DNA of 29,772 bases from the NCBI GenBank assembly GCA_035308365.1, contig DATGGU010000118.1:1-29772 (forward strand), given 5' to 3'. Each line of letters starts with the position of its first letter. Positions within the stretch are counted from its first letter, which is position 1. Of this stretch, positions 15,256 through 23,320 are shown piece by piece. The notes beneath the pieces are model-generated. The model did not search any database and had not been told where the DNA came from. It was given only the letters and a program-made list of their open reading frames with translations. Source of the DNA: PALSA-505 sp035308365. Its GTDB lineage: Bacteria > Actinomycetota > Actinomycetes > Streptosporangiales > Streptosporangiaceae. The position numbers were made by a program, and so were the translations under genes.

Positions 15256-15693
15256 CTAGCTTGCCGCGCACTCGGGGCAGAGGCCGAAGAGTTCCACCGT
15301 GTGGTCTACCGCGGTGAAGCCGGCCTGCGCGGCGACCTGTTCGGCCCAGCGCTCTACCGCGCGGCCTTCGACTTCCACGCTGCGGCCACAGGTGCGGCAG
15401 GTCAGGTGGTGATGGTGGGCGTTGGTGCGGCAGCGGCGGTAGAGGGTCTCGCCGTTGGCGTCCCGGATCGTGTCGACCTGGCCGTCTTCGCTGAGCACCT
15501 GGAGGTGGCGGTAGACGGTGGTGAGGCCGATCTTCTCGCCACGCCGGCGCAGTTCAGAATAGATCTGCTGAGCGCTGCTGAAGCCGGAGAGCCCGTCCAG
15601 GGCTGCGGACAGCAGCTCGGCCTGGCGGGTACCGCGCACCCGTGTGCCACCCGGCAGCGACCTCGCGGGCGGGGTCGTCGTCACAGTTCGCAC
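15256..15693 (-). CDS. zur: Zinc uptake regulator, Fur family
   Basis: This 145-residue Fur-family repressor has a winged helix (SSAQQIYSELRRRGEKIGLTTVYRHLQVLSEDG, split around residues 39-71). Its dimer domain carries HHHH at 93-96, structural CxxC C99/C102 and a second CxxC C139/C142. The set of zinc-importer genes upstream, ending at this gene, and the Zur-like box over their promoter identify it as Zur rather than Fur or PerR. It would shut the operon, including itself, when zinc is plentiful. The start is uncertain: GTG at 15693 is used here, but GTG at 15684 or TTG at 15705 are possible, and none has a clear SD. The gene nearly abuts the stop of the second permease. Confidence 0.9.
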   Translation of the reverse strand: MRTVTTTPPARSLPGGTRVRGTRQAELLSAALDGLSGFSSAQQIYSELRRRGEKIGLTTVYRHLQVLSEDGQVDTIRDANGETLYRRCRTNAHHHHLTCRTCGRSVEVEGRAVERWAEQVAAQAGFTAVDHTVELFGLCPECAAS

Positions 15694-15694
15694 A

Positions 15695-16531
15695 CTAGCA
15701 GGCAACGGCTGGCGCTCCGCTCTGTCGTTTGTGTCCCCAGTTCACCGTTCCGCGCCAGGCTGCCCAGGCGCGGCCGGCCGCATAGCAGGCCGCGGCGATG
15801 ACCCCGACGAAGAACCCGACGGGCCAGTTCGAGGTGTAGGAGGCGGCGATGGCCGCCCACACCGTGGCCATCGCGATGACGACCGACAGGGCGATGGCCA
15901 GGTACGGGCTGTCGGTCACCGAGCGGGCCGCGGCCGGCGGGCCGATCATCAGGCTGAAGATCAGCAAGGCGCCGACGACCGGCAGCGCCATGCTCGTCGT
16001 CAGGGCGATGACCACAAGGAACGCGATCTCGATGCGGTGGCCGCGGATACCGCGTGCCTCGGCGGCCTCCGGCGTGGCGGAGGCGAGCAGGAGCGGCCGG
16101 AACATCACCACGATCGCGGCGACGCACACCGCGGCGAGCGCGGCCACCGGGGCGACGTCGTTGGCGCTGATGCCGAGCACCTCGCCGAAGAGCAGAGAGT
16201 AGATCTCGGGCGCGTACTCGACGCTGAAACTCAGGAACAGGGCACCGATCCCGAGCATCACCACCAGGGTGAGCGCCGTCGCCACATCGTGGCGGCCACG
16301 GCGGCCGAGCAGGCCGATGGTCAGGGCGCCGATCAGCGAGAAAACGCCGAGGCCGAGCAGGGTGCTGACGCCGATCAGGCTGGCTCCGGCGGCCCCGGCG
16401 AACGCGCCGGTCGGCAGCGCGTCGGCGACGAACGCGGAGCCGCGCAGCACGACGAAGAAGCCGACCACACCCGCGACGGCCGCCACGATGGTCGCCACCG
16501 TCCAGGTGTTCACCATGAATCCGGAGAACAT
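15695..16531 (-). CDS. Zinc/manganese-type ABC transporter permease, second copy
   Basis: The 278-residue membrane protein belongs to the ABC-3 permease family (ZnuB/TroC). It has eight or so hydrophobic segments, including GVVGFFVVLRGSAFVADALP near the N-terminus and the conserved SMALPVVGALLIFSLMIGP segment of about 200-220. It follows the other permease gene with a gap of 9 bases and is itself followed directly by zur. Two different permeases in one operon suggest a heterodimeric channel, as in Tro/Mts-type systems. Metal specificity comes from context (Zur). Confidence 0.9.
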   Translation of the reverse strand: MFSGFMVNTWTVATIVAAVAGVVGFFVVLRGSAFVADALPTGAFAGAAGASLIGVSTLLGLGVFSLIGALTIGLLGRRGRHDVATALTLVVMLGIGALFLSFSVEYAPEIYSLLFGEVLGISANDVAPVAALAAVCVAAIVVMFRPLLLASATPEAAEARGIRGHRIEIAFLVVIALTTSMALPVVGALLIFSLMIGPPAAARSVTDSPYLAIALSVVIAMATVWAAIAASYTSNWPVGFFVGVIAAACYAAGRAWAAWRGTVNWGHKRQSGAPAVAC

Positions 16532-16540
16532 GACGGCCGC

Positions 16541-17434
16541 CTACCCCTCGTGTCCTGGGGCGGTCCGGGCGTCCGTCCTGCGGGTGCCGGCGAGCTGCGC
16601 GGCCAGGTAGAACACGAAGATCAGGGTTACCACGAAGAAGCTCACCGGCCAGCCGTGCCGGGCCGGTGGCCAGTAGAAGCTGTCGTAGGCGAGCAGGACG
16701 CCCAGCCAGGTCGCGACCAGGCCGATCAGGGCGGACCAGGCGACGGCGAGACCCGGCCTGCTGGTCAGCCTGAAGGCCGCCGCGGCGGGGCCGACCAGCA
16801 GCGCGGTGCTGAGGATCGCGCCGATCGTCATGGCCGACAGGGACACCGCGACCGCGATCGCGGCCAGGCACGCCACCCCGGCCAGGCGCACCGGGATCCC
16901 ACGCGCGAAGGCCAGGTCGGCGCTTGCCGTGCTCAGCAGCAACGGGCGGTACAAGACCGCGGCGATGCCCACCGACACCAGGCTGAGCAGCACGATCACC
17001 GGGATGAGCGAGCTGCTGATGGTGAACAGCGAGCCGAACAGAATGGTGATCGTGGCACCGGTCGTGGACGTGTGTGTCGTGTCCCAGTAGAGAAACAATG
17101 CGGCCAGGCCCAGCCCGGCTCCGCGCACGATGCCGGTGGCCAGATCCCGGCCTCTGGGCCGCCGGACCCCGATCAGGTCCATGATCCCGGCCGCCAGGAC
17201 GCTGGTGCCGACGAACCCCCAGAGCGGGCTGATCCCGATAAGGAACGAGCCCGACCCGCCGGTGACGCTCATGTCGGCGAAGGCATGCCCGGCATAGGAC
17301 TGGCCCCGGCTCACGGTGAAGACACCGAGCACTCCGGAGACGATCGCGACCAGGCCACCGGCCACCACGGCCACGTGCACCGGAGCGCTGGCAAAGAAAC
17401 CGGGCTCGAACACGGCCCTGAGCAGATGACCCAC
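16541..17434 (-). CDS. Zinc/manganese-type ABC transporter permease, first copy
   Basis: The 297-residue ABC-3 family permease has many hydrophobic segments. Motifs include GVFTVSRGQSYAGHAFADM (where family members have the conserved S/G-H-A pattern) and SAMTIGAILSTALLVGPAAAA. The GTG start at 17434 lies 3 bases after the ATPase stop, so translation is likely coupled. It is homologous to, but clearly different from, the second permease downstream. Confidence 0.9.
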   Translation of the reverse strand: MGHLLRAVFEPGFFASAPVHVAVVAGGLVAIVSGVLGVFTVSRGQSYAGHAFADMSVTGGSGSFLIGISPLWGFVGTSVLAAGIMDLIGVRRPRGRDLATGIVRGAGLGLAALFLYWDTTHTSTTGATITILFGSLFTISSSLIPVIVLLSLVSVGIAAVLYRPLLLSTASADLAFARGIPVRLAGVACLAAIAVAVSLSAMTIGAILSTALLVGPAAAAFRLTSRPGLAVAWSALIGLVATWLGVLLAYDSFYWPPARHGWPVSFFVVTLIFVFYLAAQLAGTRRTDARTAPGHEG

Positions 17435-17437
17435 GAG

Positions 17438-18292
17438 CTATCGCGCCCCGAGGGTTGCATCGTCGTATCCGGCTGGTACGTCGACGCCGTTGTCCAGCAC
17501 GTCGCCGCCCCGCCCGGCCACGACCAGGATGCGGTCATGCACCTTGATCACGTCCACGTGGTGGCCGTACAGCTCGCTCAGCACCTCGGTCCGGATCACC
17601 TCACCGGCCGTGCCGCTGGCGGCGCGGCCAGCGGCCAGGTAGACGACGCGGTCCATCACCGGCAGCAGTGGGTTGATCTCGTGTGCGGAGATCAGCACGG
17701 CCACCTGCTGTTCCCTGGCGATCCGGGAGAGCAGGCCAACGACCTCCTGCTCGCTGCGGATGTCGAGGTTGGCCAGCGGCTCGTCGAGCAGCAGGAGCTG
17801 CGGACCGCTGATCAGAGCGTGCGCGATCAGCACACGCTGCTGCTCGCCGCCGGACAGGTTGCCCACCCGTGCGTCGGCGAACTTCTCTGCGCCGACGGCC
17901 CTGAGCATGGCGTCGACCTGCTGCCTGCGGCTGCGTGACGGCAGCGGGACGCCGAACCGGTGCCCGTCCAGGCCCAGCCCGACCAGATCCCGGGCGCGCA
18001 GCGGCATGTCCGGATCCAGCAGTATCTTCTGCGGGACGTAGCCGATCCGCCCACCGCGCCGCCTGGGCCGGGCGGTGCCGCCGATCCGCACCTCGCCGGT
18101 GGTGGCGGCGGTCAGCCCGAGGATCACCCGCAGCAGGGTCGTCTTGCCGGCGCCGTTGGAGCCGATGAGGCCGGCGAACTCGCCACGCTTCAGGCTGAAC
18201 CGTACCTCACGCAGCACCTCGCGGCCGGAAAGGCGCACGCTGACGCCGTCGACCGCGAGGACCTCGTCAGCGGATTCCGTCATCGTCGTCAC
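17438..18292 (-). CDS. znuC: Zinc ABC transporter ATP-binding protein (ZnuC-like)
   Basis: The 284-residue ATPase has Walker A GSNGAGKT at 44-51, the signature LSGGEQQRVLIAHAL, Walker B LLLLDEPLANLD and a switch His in ISAHEINPLLPVMDR, the ZnuC/MntB pattern. The GTG at 18292 was preferred over the ATG at 18283 because it overlaps the binding-protein stop as GTGA and has GGAG about 7 bases upstream. It energises the two permeases encoded downstream. Confidence 0.9.
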   Translation of the reverse strand: MTTMTESADEVLAVDGVSVRLSGREVLREVRFSLKRGEFAGLIGSNGAGKTTLLRVILGLTAATTGEVRIGGTARPRRRGGRIGYVPQKILLDPDMPLRARDLVGLGLDGHRFGVPLPSRSRRQQVDAMLRAVGAEKFADARVGNLSGGEQQRVLIAHALISGPQLLLLDEPLANLDIRSEQEVVGLLSRIAREQQVAVLISAHEINPLLPVMDRVVYLAAGRAASGTAGEVIRTEVLSELYGHHVDVIKVHDRILVVAGRGGDVLDNGVDVPAGYDDATLGAR

Positions 18293-19212
18293 AATTTCTC
18301 CGTTGAGGTCTTGGCGGCCACGGCCTGCCGCAGGGCGTGGACCTCGGCGAGCATCCACGACTGGTAGTCGTAGCCCGGCGCCGGCATGGTCTCGTACACG
18401 CCCACGACCGGGATGCTGTACCGGTGCGCCTCGCTGAGGAACGACTGGGTGAGCGAGTCGGTCACCTGCTGGTTGTAAAGGATGGCCTTCACCCGGTGCC
18501 CGCTGAGCAGGCCGGACTCTAGCGATATGTCCTGCGGCGCCGGGTCGACGCCGTTCATGATGTCCGCCTGGAGCCGGAACGGGGTCACGATCCTGGCGCC
18601 CGCGGCCTGCAGCATGTAGTCGCCGACCGGTTCGGTCACCGCGACCGGCGTCCGGGGGTAGGCGGCCTTGAAGCTGGCGAGCGCCTGGTACCACGGTTGC
18701 AGCGAACGATCGAAGGCGCGGAGGTTGGCCTGGAAGTAGGCGGCGTGCGCGGGCTGCAGCTTGGCCAGGTCAGCGGCCAGCGCCCTGGCCACCGCCGGCA
18801 TGGTGCCCGGCTGGTACCACAGGTGCGGGTTCGGCGTGCTGTCCGGCAGCTTGAGCAGCGACTGGACGTCGATCACGGTCCGGGTGGAGCTTGGCACCGC
18901 GGCCTCGATCCGGTTCATGAACGTGTCATAGCCAAGGCCGTTCTGAACCACGAGCTGGGCGGAGCTGACCGCCTGGGCAACGCTGGGGCTGGCCTCGAAG
19001 CTGTGCGGGTCGGTGTTCGGGTTGCTCTCGATGGCGGTGACCTGAACGTACCTGCCGCCGATCTGGCCGATGACGTTGGCATACTCGTTCTCCGCGCCGA
19101 CCGCGGTGATGACGCCCTGGGGGGCGGCCGCGCCAGTGCGCGTGCAGGCCGCTCCGGCCAGCACCGCGGCAGCGCCCAGCGCGGCGGTGACGGCTCTGAA
19201 GCGAAGCGGCAT
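18289..19212 (-). CDS. znuA: Zinc-binding lipoprotein of the ABC importer (ZnuA-like)
   Basis: This 307-residue cluster A-I metal-binding protein has a lipoprotein signal ending in LAGAAC. Likely metal ligands are the His in DPHSFEASPS and in NPHLWYQPGT. Later positions show TEPVGDYML and an ETMPAPGYDYQSWM end rather than the commoner His. The His/Asp-rich loop of many zinc-binding ZnuA proteins is absent. The ATG at 19212 follows GGGAG by 8 bases; an upstream in-frame start would run through the promoter and Zur box. It is the first gene of the znu-zur operon. Manganese cannot be excluded from the protein alone, but the Zur box and zur gene favour zinc. Confidence 0.9.
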   Translation of the reverse strand: MPLRFRAVTAALGAAAVLAGAACTRTGAAAPQGVITAVGAENEYANVIGQIGGRYVQVTAIESNPNTDPHSFEASPSVAQAVSSAQLVVQNGLGYDTFMNRIEAAVPSSTRTVIDVQSLLKLPDSTPNPHLWYQPGTMPAVARALAADLAKLQPAHAAYFQANLRAFDRSLQPWYQALASFKAAYPRTPVAVTEPVGDYMLQAAGARIVTPFRLQADIMNGVDPAPQDISLESGLLSGHRVKAILYNQQVTDSLTQSFLSEAHRYSIPVVGVYETMPAPGYDYQSWMLAEVHALRQAVAAKTSTEKL

Positions 19213-19250
19213 GACATGAACTCCCAGTTCCAAGCGGGAACCCCTACAGT

Positions 19251-19265
19251 TGAAAACGATATTCA
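19251..19265. promoter_or_regulatory. Zur-type operator ahead of znuA
   Basis: TGAAAACGATATTCA is a near-palindrome that matches the actinobacterial Zur box pattern TGAAAATGATTTTCA except at a few central positions. It overlaps the -10 element of the znuA promoter (19256-19261), so metal-loaded Zur would block initiation. Confidence 0.85.
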
Positions 19266-19284
19266 TTATGAGTAGGTCCGTCAA
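19256..19284 (-). promoter_or_regulatory. znuA promoter
   Basis: On the minus strand TTGACG (19279-19284) is followed after 17 bases by TATCGT (19256-19261), the latter inside the Zur box. An alternative -10, CATAAT (19265-19270), is well formed but only 8 bases from that -35. Confidence 0.6.
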
Positions 19285-19296
19285 ACCGGAACCGCT

Positions 19297-19323
19297 GCTG
19301 GGCCGGGCGGGTCGTCGCCCAGC
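19297..19323. terminator. GC hairpin between znuA and the DUF929 gene
   Basis: GCTGGGC (19297-19303) and GCCCAGC (19317-19323) form a 7-bp stem with a 13-base loop. It sits just upstream of the znuA promoter and 200 bases before the divergent DUF929 gene. It has no T-tract, and its role as a terminator or attenuator is uncertain. Confidence 0.3.
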
Positions 19324-19526
19324 TCCCTGAACGTCGCCCTATGACAACCTGTGAAGAGCCTCTGAACCCCTGGCTGCCGGTGTATTTCAAGTCAGGTCAG
19401 GCCCTACGATGGTCTGCGGACAGCCGTCCGTTGGTTGTCCCGCCAGCCCGCTGACCGCCTGCTCAGCCATGCGGCGCGCAGCAGGTGCCGGGCTGCGCGC
19501 ACTCAGCTTCGAAATCAGGGCAGGCC

Positions 19527-20420
19527 ATGGGCAAGGCAAGCAGGAACAAGAGGACCGGATCGGCCCGCGACAGGATCGCGGCGCAGCGCGCGGCGGCCCG
19601 GCGCGCCGAGATCCGCAACCGGGTGTTCCTGACATCGGGCGCGATCGTCGTCGTGATCGCCATCGTCGTGGCCTTCGTGGTCGTGAAGCTCAATCACAAG
19701 CCGCCCAAGGCCACGTCCAACGGGCCGACGGGCGTGGCGCTGGCCAAACTGGTGAACACTGTCGTCGCCGTCCCGACCCCGGTCCTGGACAAGGTCGGCG
19801 CGGGATCCATCACGACCGGCCCCACGCCGGTGACCGGCGAGCCTGCGCTCACCGCCGGTGGCAAGCCCGAGGTTCTCTACATCGGCGCCGAGTACTGCCC
19901 CTACTGCGCGGCGGAGCGGTGGGCGATGGTCGTCTCGCTGAGCAAGTTCGGCACGTTCACGAACCTGCGGACGATCCACTCGTCATCCACCGACGTCTAC
20001 GCGAACACGCCGACCTTCACCTTCTACAAGTCCACCTACACGAGCCAGTACATCAACTTCACCCCGGTCGAGACCTTGACCAACGTCCGCACCGGAAACG
20101 CCGAGGGCGCACCGCTGCAGAATCCAACCTCGGCGCAGCAGGCGATCTGGGCCAAGCTCGACTCGAACGGCTCGATACCCTTCATCGATTTTGGGAACAA
20201 GTACAGCGAGGTCGGAAATCTGCAGCCATTCGGGCCGCAGTACCTGACCGGTAAGAGCTGGAACCAGGTCGCGGCCGCGCTGACCAATCCCTCCAACGCC
20301 ATCGCCCAGGGCGTGGATGGCTCGGCCAACTACTTCACGGCGGCGATCTGCAAGCTGACGAACAACCAGCCGGGCAGTGCGTGCACCTCGGTGATCAAGG
20401 GTCTGGAGGCGAAGCTCTGA
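19527..20420 (+). CDS. Membrane-anchored thioredoxin-like DUF929 protein
   Basis: This 297-residue protein has a basic N-terminal tail (residues 1-32), one transmembrane segment (about 33-54) and an exported domain of the DUF929 family. The redox motif CPYC is at 124-127 in EVLYIGAEYCPYCAAERWAM, the thioredoxin-fold active-site arrangement. Other family marks are SSSTDVYANTPTFTFY and SIPFIDFGNKY. It probably forms or shuffles disulfides outside the membrane. The ATG at 19527 was chosen because the Lys/Arg tail and TM follow it; the SD is weak (AGGGCAGG). The stop overlaps the VKOR start as TGATG, so the two are translationally coupled and probably partners: VKOR could re-oxidise the CPYC pair. 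Confidence 0.88.
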   Translation: MGKASRNKRTGSARDRIAAQRAAARRAEIRNRVFLTSGAIVVVIAIVVAFVVVKLNHKPPKATSNGPTGVALAKLVNTVVAVPTPVLDKVGAGSITTGPTPVTGEPALTAGGKPEVLYIGAEYCPYCAAERWAMVVSLSKFGTFTNLRTIHSSSTDVYANTPTFTFYKSTYTSQYINFTPVETLTNVRTGNAEGAPLQNPTSAQQAIWAKLDSNGSIPFIDFGNKYSEVGNLQPFGPQYLTGKSWNQVAAALTNPSNAIAQGVDGSANYFTAAICKLTNNQPGSACTSVIKGLEAKL

Positions 20421-21139
20421 TGGCCAGCGGGAGAAACCGCCCAGCCAAGACCGGGGGCACGGCGACCAAGAGCCGTCCGGCGGGTGGCGGCAAGGCCACC
20501 GGGAATGGTGGCAAGGCTGCGGCGAACGGCGGCAAGGAGCTGGCGAAGCGGCCCGCGGCCACCGTCAGCAGGCCTGCGCCCAAGTCCGTGCCGCAGAACA
20601 GGAGGGCCAGGGACCGGGCGAGGGCGAAGGAACTCGCCCTCCAGCAGGCCGGCGCGGAGCCCACCACCGTAGGCCCTCCGCGCTGGGTACAGCTCAGCAG
20701 CCTGGCACTGGCCATCATTGGCCTGGGCATCTCGATCTACATGACCATCGAGCACTTCACCGGTAACGGCACGCTCGCCTGTTCAGACCGCGGCCTGGTC
20801 AACTGCGCCCTGGTCACCACGAGCCCGGAATCCATGGTGTTCGGGGTGTTCCCGGTCGCCGTGCTCGGTTTGGCCTTCTACTTGTTCATGGTCCCGGTCA
20901 CCACACCCTGGGCCTGGCGCTCACGCAGGCGGGAGATAGCACTTGCCCGGCTGGCGTCCAGCGTCGTCGGTGTCGGGTTCATCCTCTACCTGATCTACGT
21001 CGAACTCATCCAGGTCGGCGCCATCTGCCTATGGTGCACGGGCGTGCACGTCGCTACGTTCCTGCTGTTCGTGCTCCTGGCACTGTCCGCCGCTGTCTGG
21101 GGCCTGCATCCCGCGGACGAGGCCAAGCGGGCACGGTAG
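20420..21139 (+). CDS. VKOR-family disulfide-generating membrane protein
   Basis: The 239-residue protein has an unusually long, basic, Gly/Ala/Lys-rich cytosolic tail (about 1-86). About four transmembrane helices of a vitamin K epoxide reductase domain follow. The redox cysteines are C121 and C129 in the loop after helix 1 (LACSDRGLVNCAL) and the active-site CLWC at 203-206. Bacterial VKORs oxidise a DsbA-like partner and pass electrons to quinone, the job of DsbB elsewhere. The start overlaps the stop of the CPYC thioredoxin-like gene. It ends 2 bases from the convergent ctaG-like gene. Confidence 0.92.
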   Translation: MASGRNRPAKTGGTATKSRPAGGGKATGNGGKAAANGGKELAKRPAATVSRPAPKSVPQNRRARDRARAKELALQQAGAEPTTVGPPRWVQLSSLALAIIGLGISIYMTIEHFTGNGTLACSDRGLVNCALVTTSPESMVFGVFPVAVLGLAFYLFMVPVTTPWAWRSRRREIALARLASSVVGVGFILYLIYVELIQVGAICLWCTGVHVATFLLFVLLALSAAVWGLHPADEAKRAR

Positions 21140-21147
21140 TTCTACCG
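21134..21147. terminator. Short inverted repeat spanning two convergent stops
   Basis: CGGTAG at 21134-21139 and CTACCG at 21142-21147 flank two T residues. The arms contain the TAG stops of both convergent genes. The loop is too small for a normal terminator, so this may simply reflect two identical gene ends. Confidence 0.3.
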
Positions 21148-22185
21148 GGACTTGCCGTCGGAGCCTGTCGTCCTGCGTGACTCCGCCGCGTTGATTCTGG
21201 CGAGGAACTCGTTGTAGGCGGCCAGGTGCTCGTCGTCGTCGATGGTGCCCTCGTCATGCTCGCGGTTGGCAGTCCCGGTCGCCGGAACCCGCTGTGCGCT
21301 GGTGCCGGTCAGCCCGGCGAAGTTGGCCCTGCGGACCGACTCCAGCCAGCCGCCGCTGGTGGCCGAGGCCCGGCCGTCCCGGCTCCAGGCCCAGAACACC
21401 ACCATCATGAACGCGAACATGATCCCGTCGCCGCCGATCCACATCACCGCGCCGCCGGAATGCAGGTCGGCCAGCGCATTCGGGGCCCAGGCCGGGCGCG
21501 GTCCCATCCCGGACATCGGCGTGGTCGAATTGCCGAGGATCAGCCCGGTGAACGTGTCCACCGGCATGGTCAGGAACAGGACGAAGATCCGCGTCGGGTA
21601 GGAGATCCGCCACCGGATCGGCTCCCGGCCGAGCAGTGGCAGGAAGAACAGGTAGCCCACCACCAGGTACAGCGCGTGCTCGGCGTCGTGCAGCGCCGTG
21701 CTGGTCATCACCACGGACATGAACCCGGTCAGATGGGTCCCGGCGATGGTCGCGGTGTAGGCGGTGATCCCGAACCAGGGCGAGGTCAGCCAGGTGGCCG
21801 CCCGCGAGCGGACCACCCGCTTGACCCAGGTGTGCACCGGGTTCCGGCTGGAATGCATGAGCAGGGTCACCGGCTGGCCCAGGACCAGCATGGCCGGCGC
21901 GATCATGATCAGCATCAGGTGCTGGATCATGTGGACCCAGAACAGGGTGCCGTCGTAGACGCCGATGCCGCTCTCGGTCGCCAGCACGATGACCGCCAGC
22001 CCACCCAGGAACATCCCCGTCCGCCACCAGGGCCACGGCCGGGCCGGATGGCGCTTCGCCACCCGGAAGACCCCCCACAGGTACGCCGCGGCGAAGGCGA
22101 CAGCCACCGCCGTCACCACCGGGCCGAACTGCCACCGGCTGAGCACCTCCCCCCAGCCGAACGGGGGAAGCGTCTGATCTCCCAC
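21142..22185 (-). CDS. CtaG-like cytochrome c oxidase assembly protein
   Basis: This 347-residue polytopic protein belongs to the caa3_CtaG family. Motifs include FWVHMIQHLMLIMIAPAMLV, GTHLTGF and ALHDAEHALYLVVGYLFFLP, whose His residues are typical. After the last helix it carries a hydrophilic tail of about 80 residues rich in acidic groups (REHDEGTIDDDEHLAAY). The family helps assemble the oxidase, probably at the copper site. The GTG at 22185 has no clear SD, so the exact start is uncertain. It is divergent from a second family member at 22317 and converges on the VKOR gene. Confidence 0.88.
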   Translation of the reverse strand: MGDQTLPPFGWGEVLSRWQFGPVVTAVAVAFAAAYLWGVFRVAKRHPARPWPWWRTGMFLGGLAVIVLATESGIGVYDGTLFWVHMIQHLMLIMIAPAMLVLGQPVTLLMHSSRNPVHTWVKRVVRSRAATWLTSPWFGITAYTATIAGTHLTGFMSVVMTSTALHDAEHALYLVVGYLFFLPLLGREPIRWRISYPTRIFVLFLTMPVDTFTGLILGNSTTPMSGMGPRPAWAPNALADLHSGGAVMWIGGDGIMFAFMMVVFWAWSRDGRASATSGGWLESVRRANFAGLTGTSAQRVPATGTANREHDEGTIDDDEHLAAYNEFLARINAAESRRTTGSDGKSR

Positions 22186-22316
22186 GCGGGCGAGACTACC
22201 CGCCTGCTGGATGAGACCGATTCACCGGATGGTAACTGGGCCCCGGCCGCCGCGACCTAGCGTAAAGTCCAGGTGATCGATGTCCTCATCCAGTACGGCT
22301 CGTCGGGCTGATCACC

Positions 22317-23249
22317 ATGCACTATCTACTGAACCACTGGTCCTACGATCCGTTCCTGATCGTCGCCCTGGTACTGGCCGCCTGGCATGAGATCGGCCTG
22401 TGGCGGCTGGCGCAACGATCCAGGCCGGACCGGACCCGCCAGCGACGGGTGCGCTCGCTCTGGTTCTACGCCGGCCTCGGCGTCCTGCTGCTCGCCGTCG
22501 AGTCGCCGGTGGACTACTGGTCCGGCGACTACTTCTTCGCGCACATGATCCAGCACCTGCTGCTCATGTTCGCCGCCCCGACGCTGATCGTGGCCGGCGC
22601 GCCGTGGCAGTCGCTGCTCGACGCGCTGCCTGGCAGGCTCGGCCGCAGCGCCACCCGCTCGGTCATGCGCGGCGGCTGGTCCCGGCCGCTGCGTGCGGCT
22701 GGCCGCGGGCTGCTCGCGCCGTGGACCGGCATCGTGGCGTTCAGCGCGGTCATGATCTGCTGGCACATCCCAGCCCTCTTCGACCTGGGCGAAGACAACC
22801 AGGCCGTGCACATCTGGCTGATGCACGGCAGCTTCTTCCTGGCCGGAGTGCTGTTCTGGCTGCAGTTCATCCCTTCGCCGCCGCTGCGTCCCAGACTGTC
22901 GCCGTCCGGCCAGGCGGTCGCCATCATCGCGACGAACGTGATCATGTGGATCCTCGCGATGGCGATGAGCTTCTTCACCCAGAACTCCTGGTACCCGGTC
23001 TATGACCACGTCAGGGGTGTGACCCTGCCACCGCTCGCCGACCAGCAGATCGGCGCCGCGATCTTGTGGGTCTGCGGCGACTTCTGGGCCATTCCCACAC
23101 TCATCGTCATCGTCCGGCGCCAGCTCGCCGATGAGGGCGGCATCAGCGCGGCGATCGACCGGATCCTCGGCCGCCGGCGGTCACGGTTCGGCTGGGCATC
23201 ACCGGCAGCGCCGCGTGCACCGGCTCTACCGCCTGAATCCGAATCCTGA
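22317..23249 (+). CDS. CtaG-like cytochrome c oxidase assembly protein, second paralog
   Basis: The 310-residue membrane protein is also of the caa3_CtaG family: FFAHMIQHLLLMFAAPTLIV, MICWHIPALFDLGEDNQAVH and WLMHGSFFLAGVLFWLQFI. It differs enough from the divergent copy to be an old paralog rather than a recent duplicate. A basic and Pro-rich tail ends the protein (RRRSRFGWASPAAPRAP). The ATG at 22317 lacks a strong SD. A GC-rich hairpin follows the stop. Confidence 0.88.
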   Translation: MHYLLNHWSYDPFLIVALVLAAWHEIGLWRLAQRSRPDRTRQRRVRSLWFYAGLGVLLLAVESPVDYWSGDYFFAHMIQHLLLMFAAPTLIVAGAPWQSLLDALPGRLGRSATRSVMRGGWSRPLRAAGRGLLAPWTGIVAFSAVMICWHIPALFDLGEDNQAVHIWLMHGSFFLAGVLFWLQFIPSPPLRPRLSPSGQAVAIIATNVIMWILAMAMSFFTQNSWYPVYDHVRGVTLPPLADQQIGAAILWVCGDFWAIPTLIVIVRRQLADEGGISAAIDRILGRRRSRFGWASPAAPRAPALPPESES

Positions 23250-23268
23250 CCGGAGCGGGCCTGGACAG

Positions 23269-23308
23269 CCCGGGCGGGATGTCCCTCGTTCCGAACACCC
23301 CGCCCGGG
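23269..23308. terminator. Strong GC hairpin between convergent genes
   Basis: CCCGGGCGGG (23269-23278) and CCCGCCCGGG (23299-23308) make a perfect 10-bp stem with a 20-base loop. It lies between the end of the ctaG-like gene and the end of the opposite-strand small gene, so it could stop transcription from both sides. Confidence 0.65.
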
Positions 23309-23320
23309 GCCGGTCAGCGG

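Noticed and set aside
15644..17938. 764-codon plus-strand open frame
   Set aside because: It is antisense to zur, both permeases and part of znuC. Long open antisense frames are expected at this GC content.
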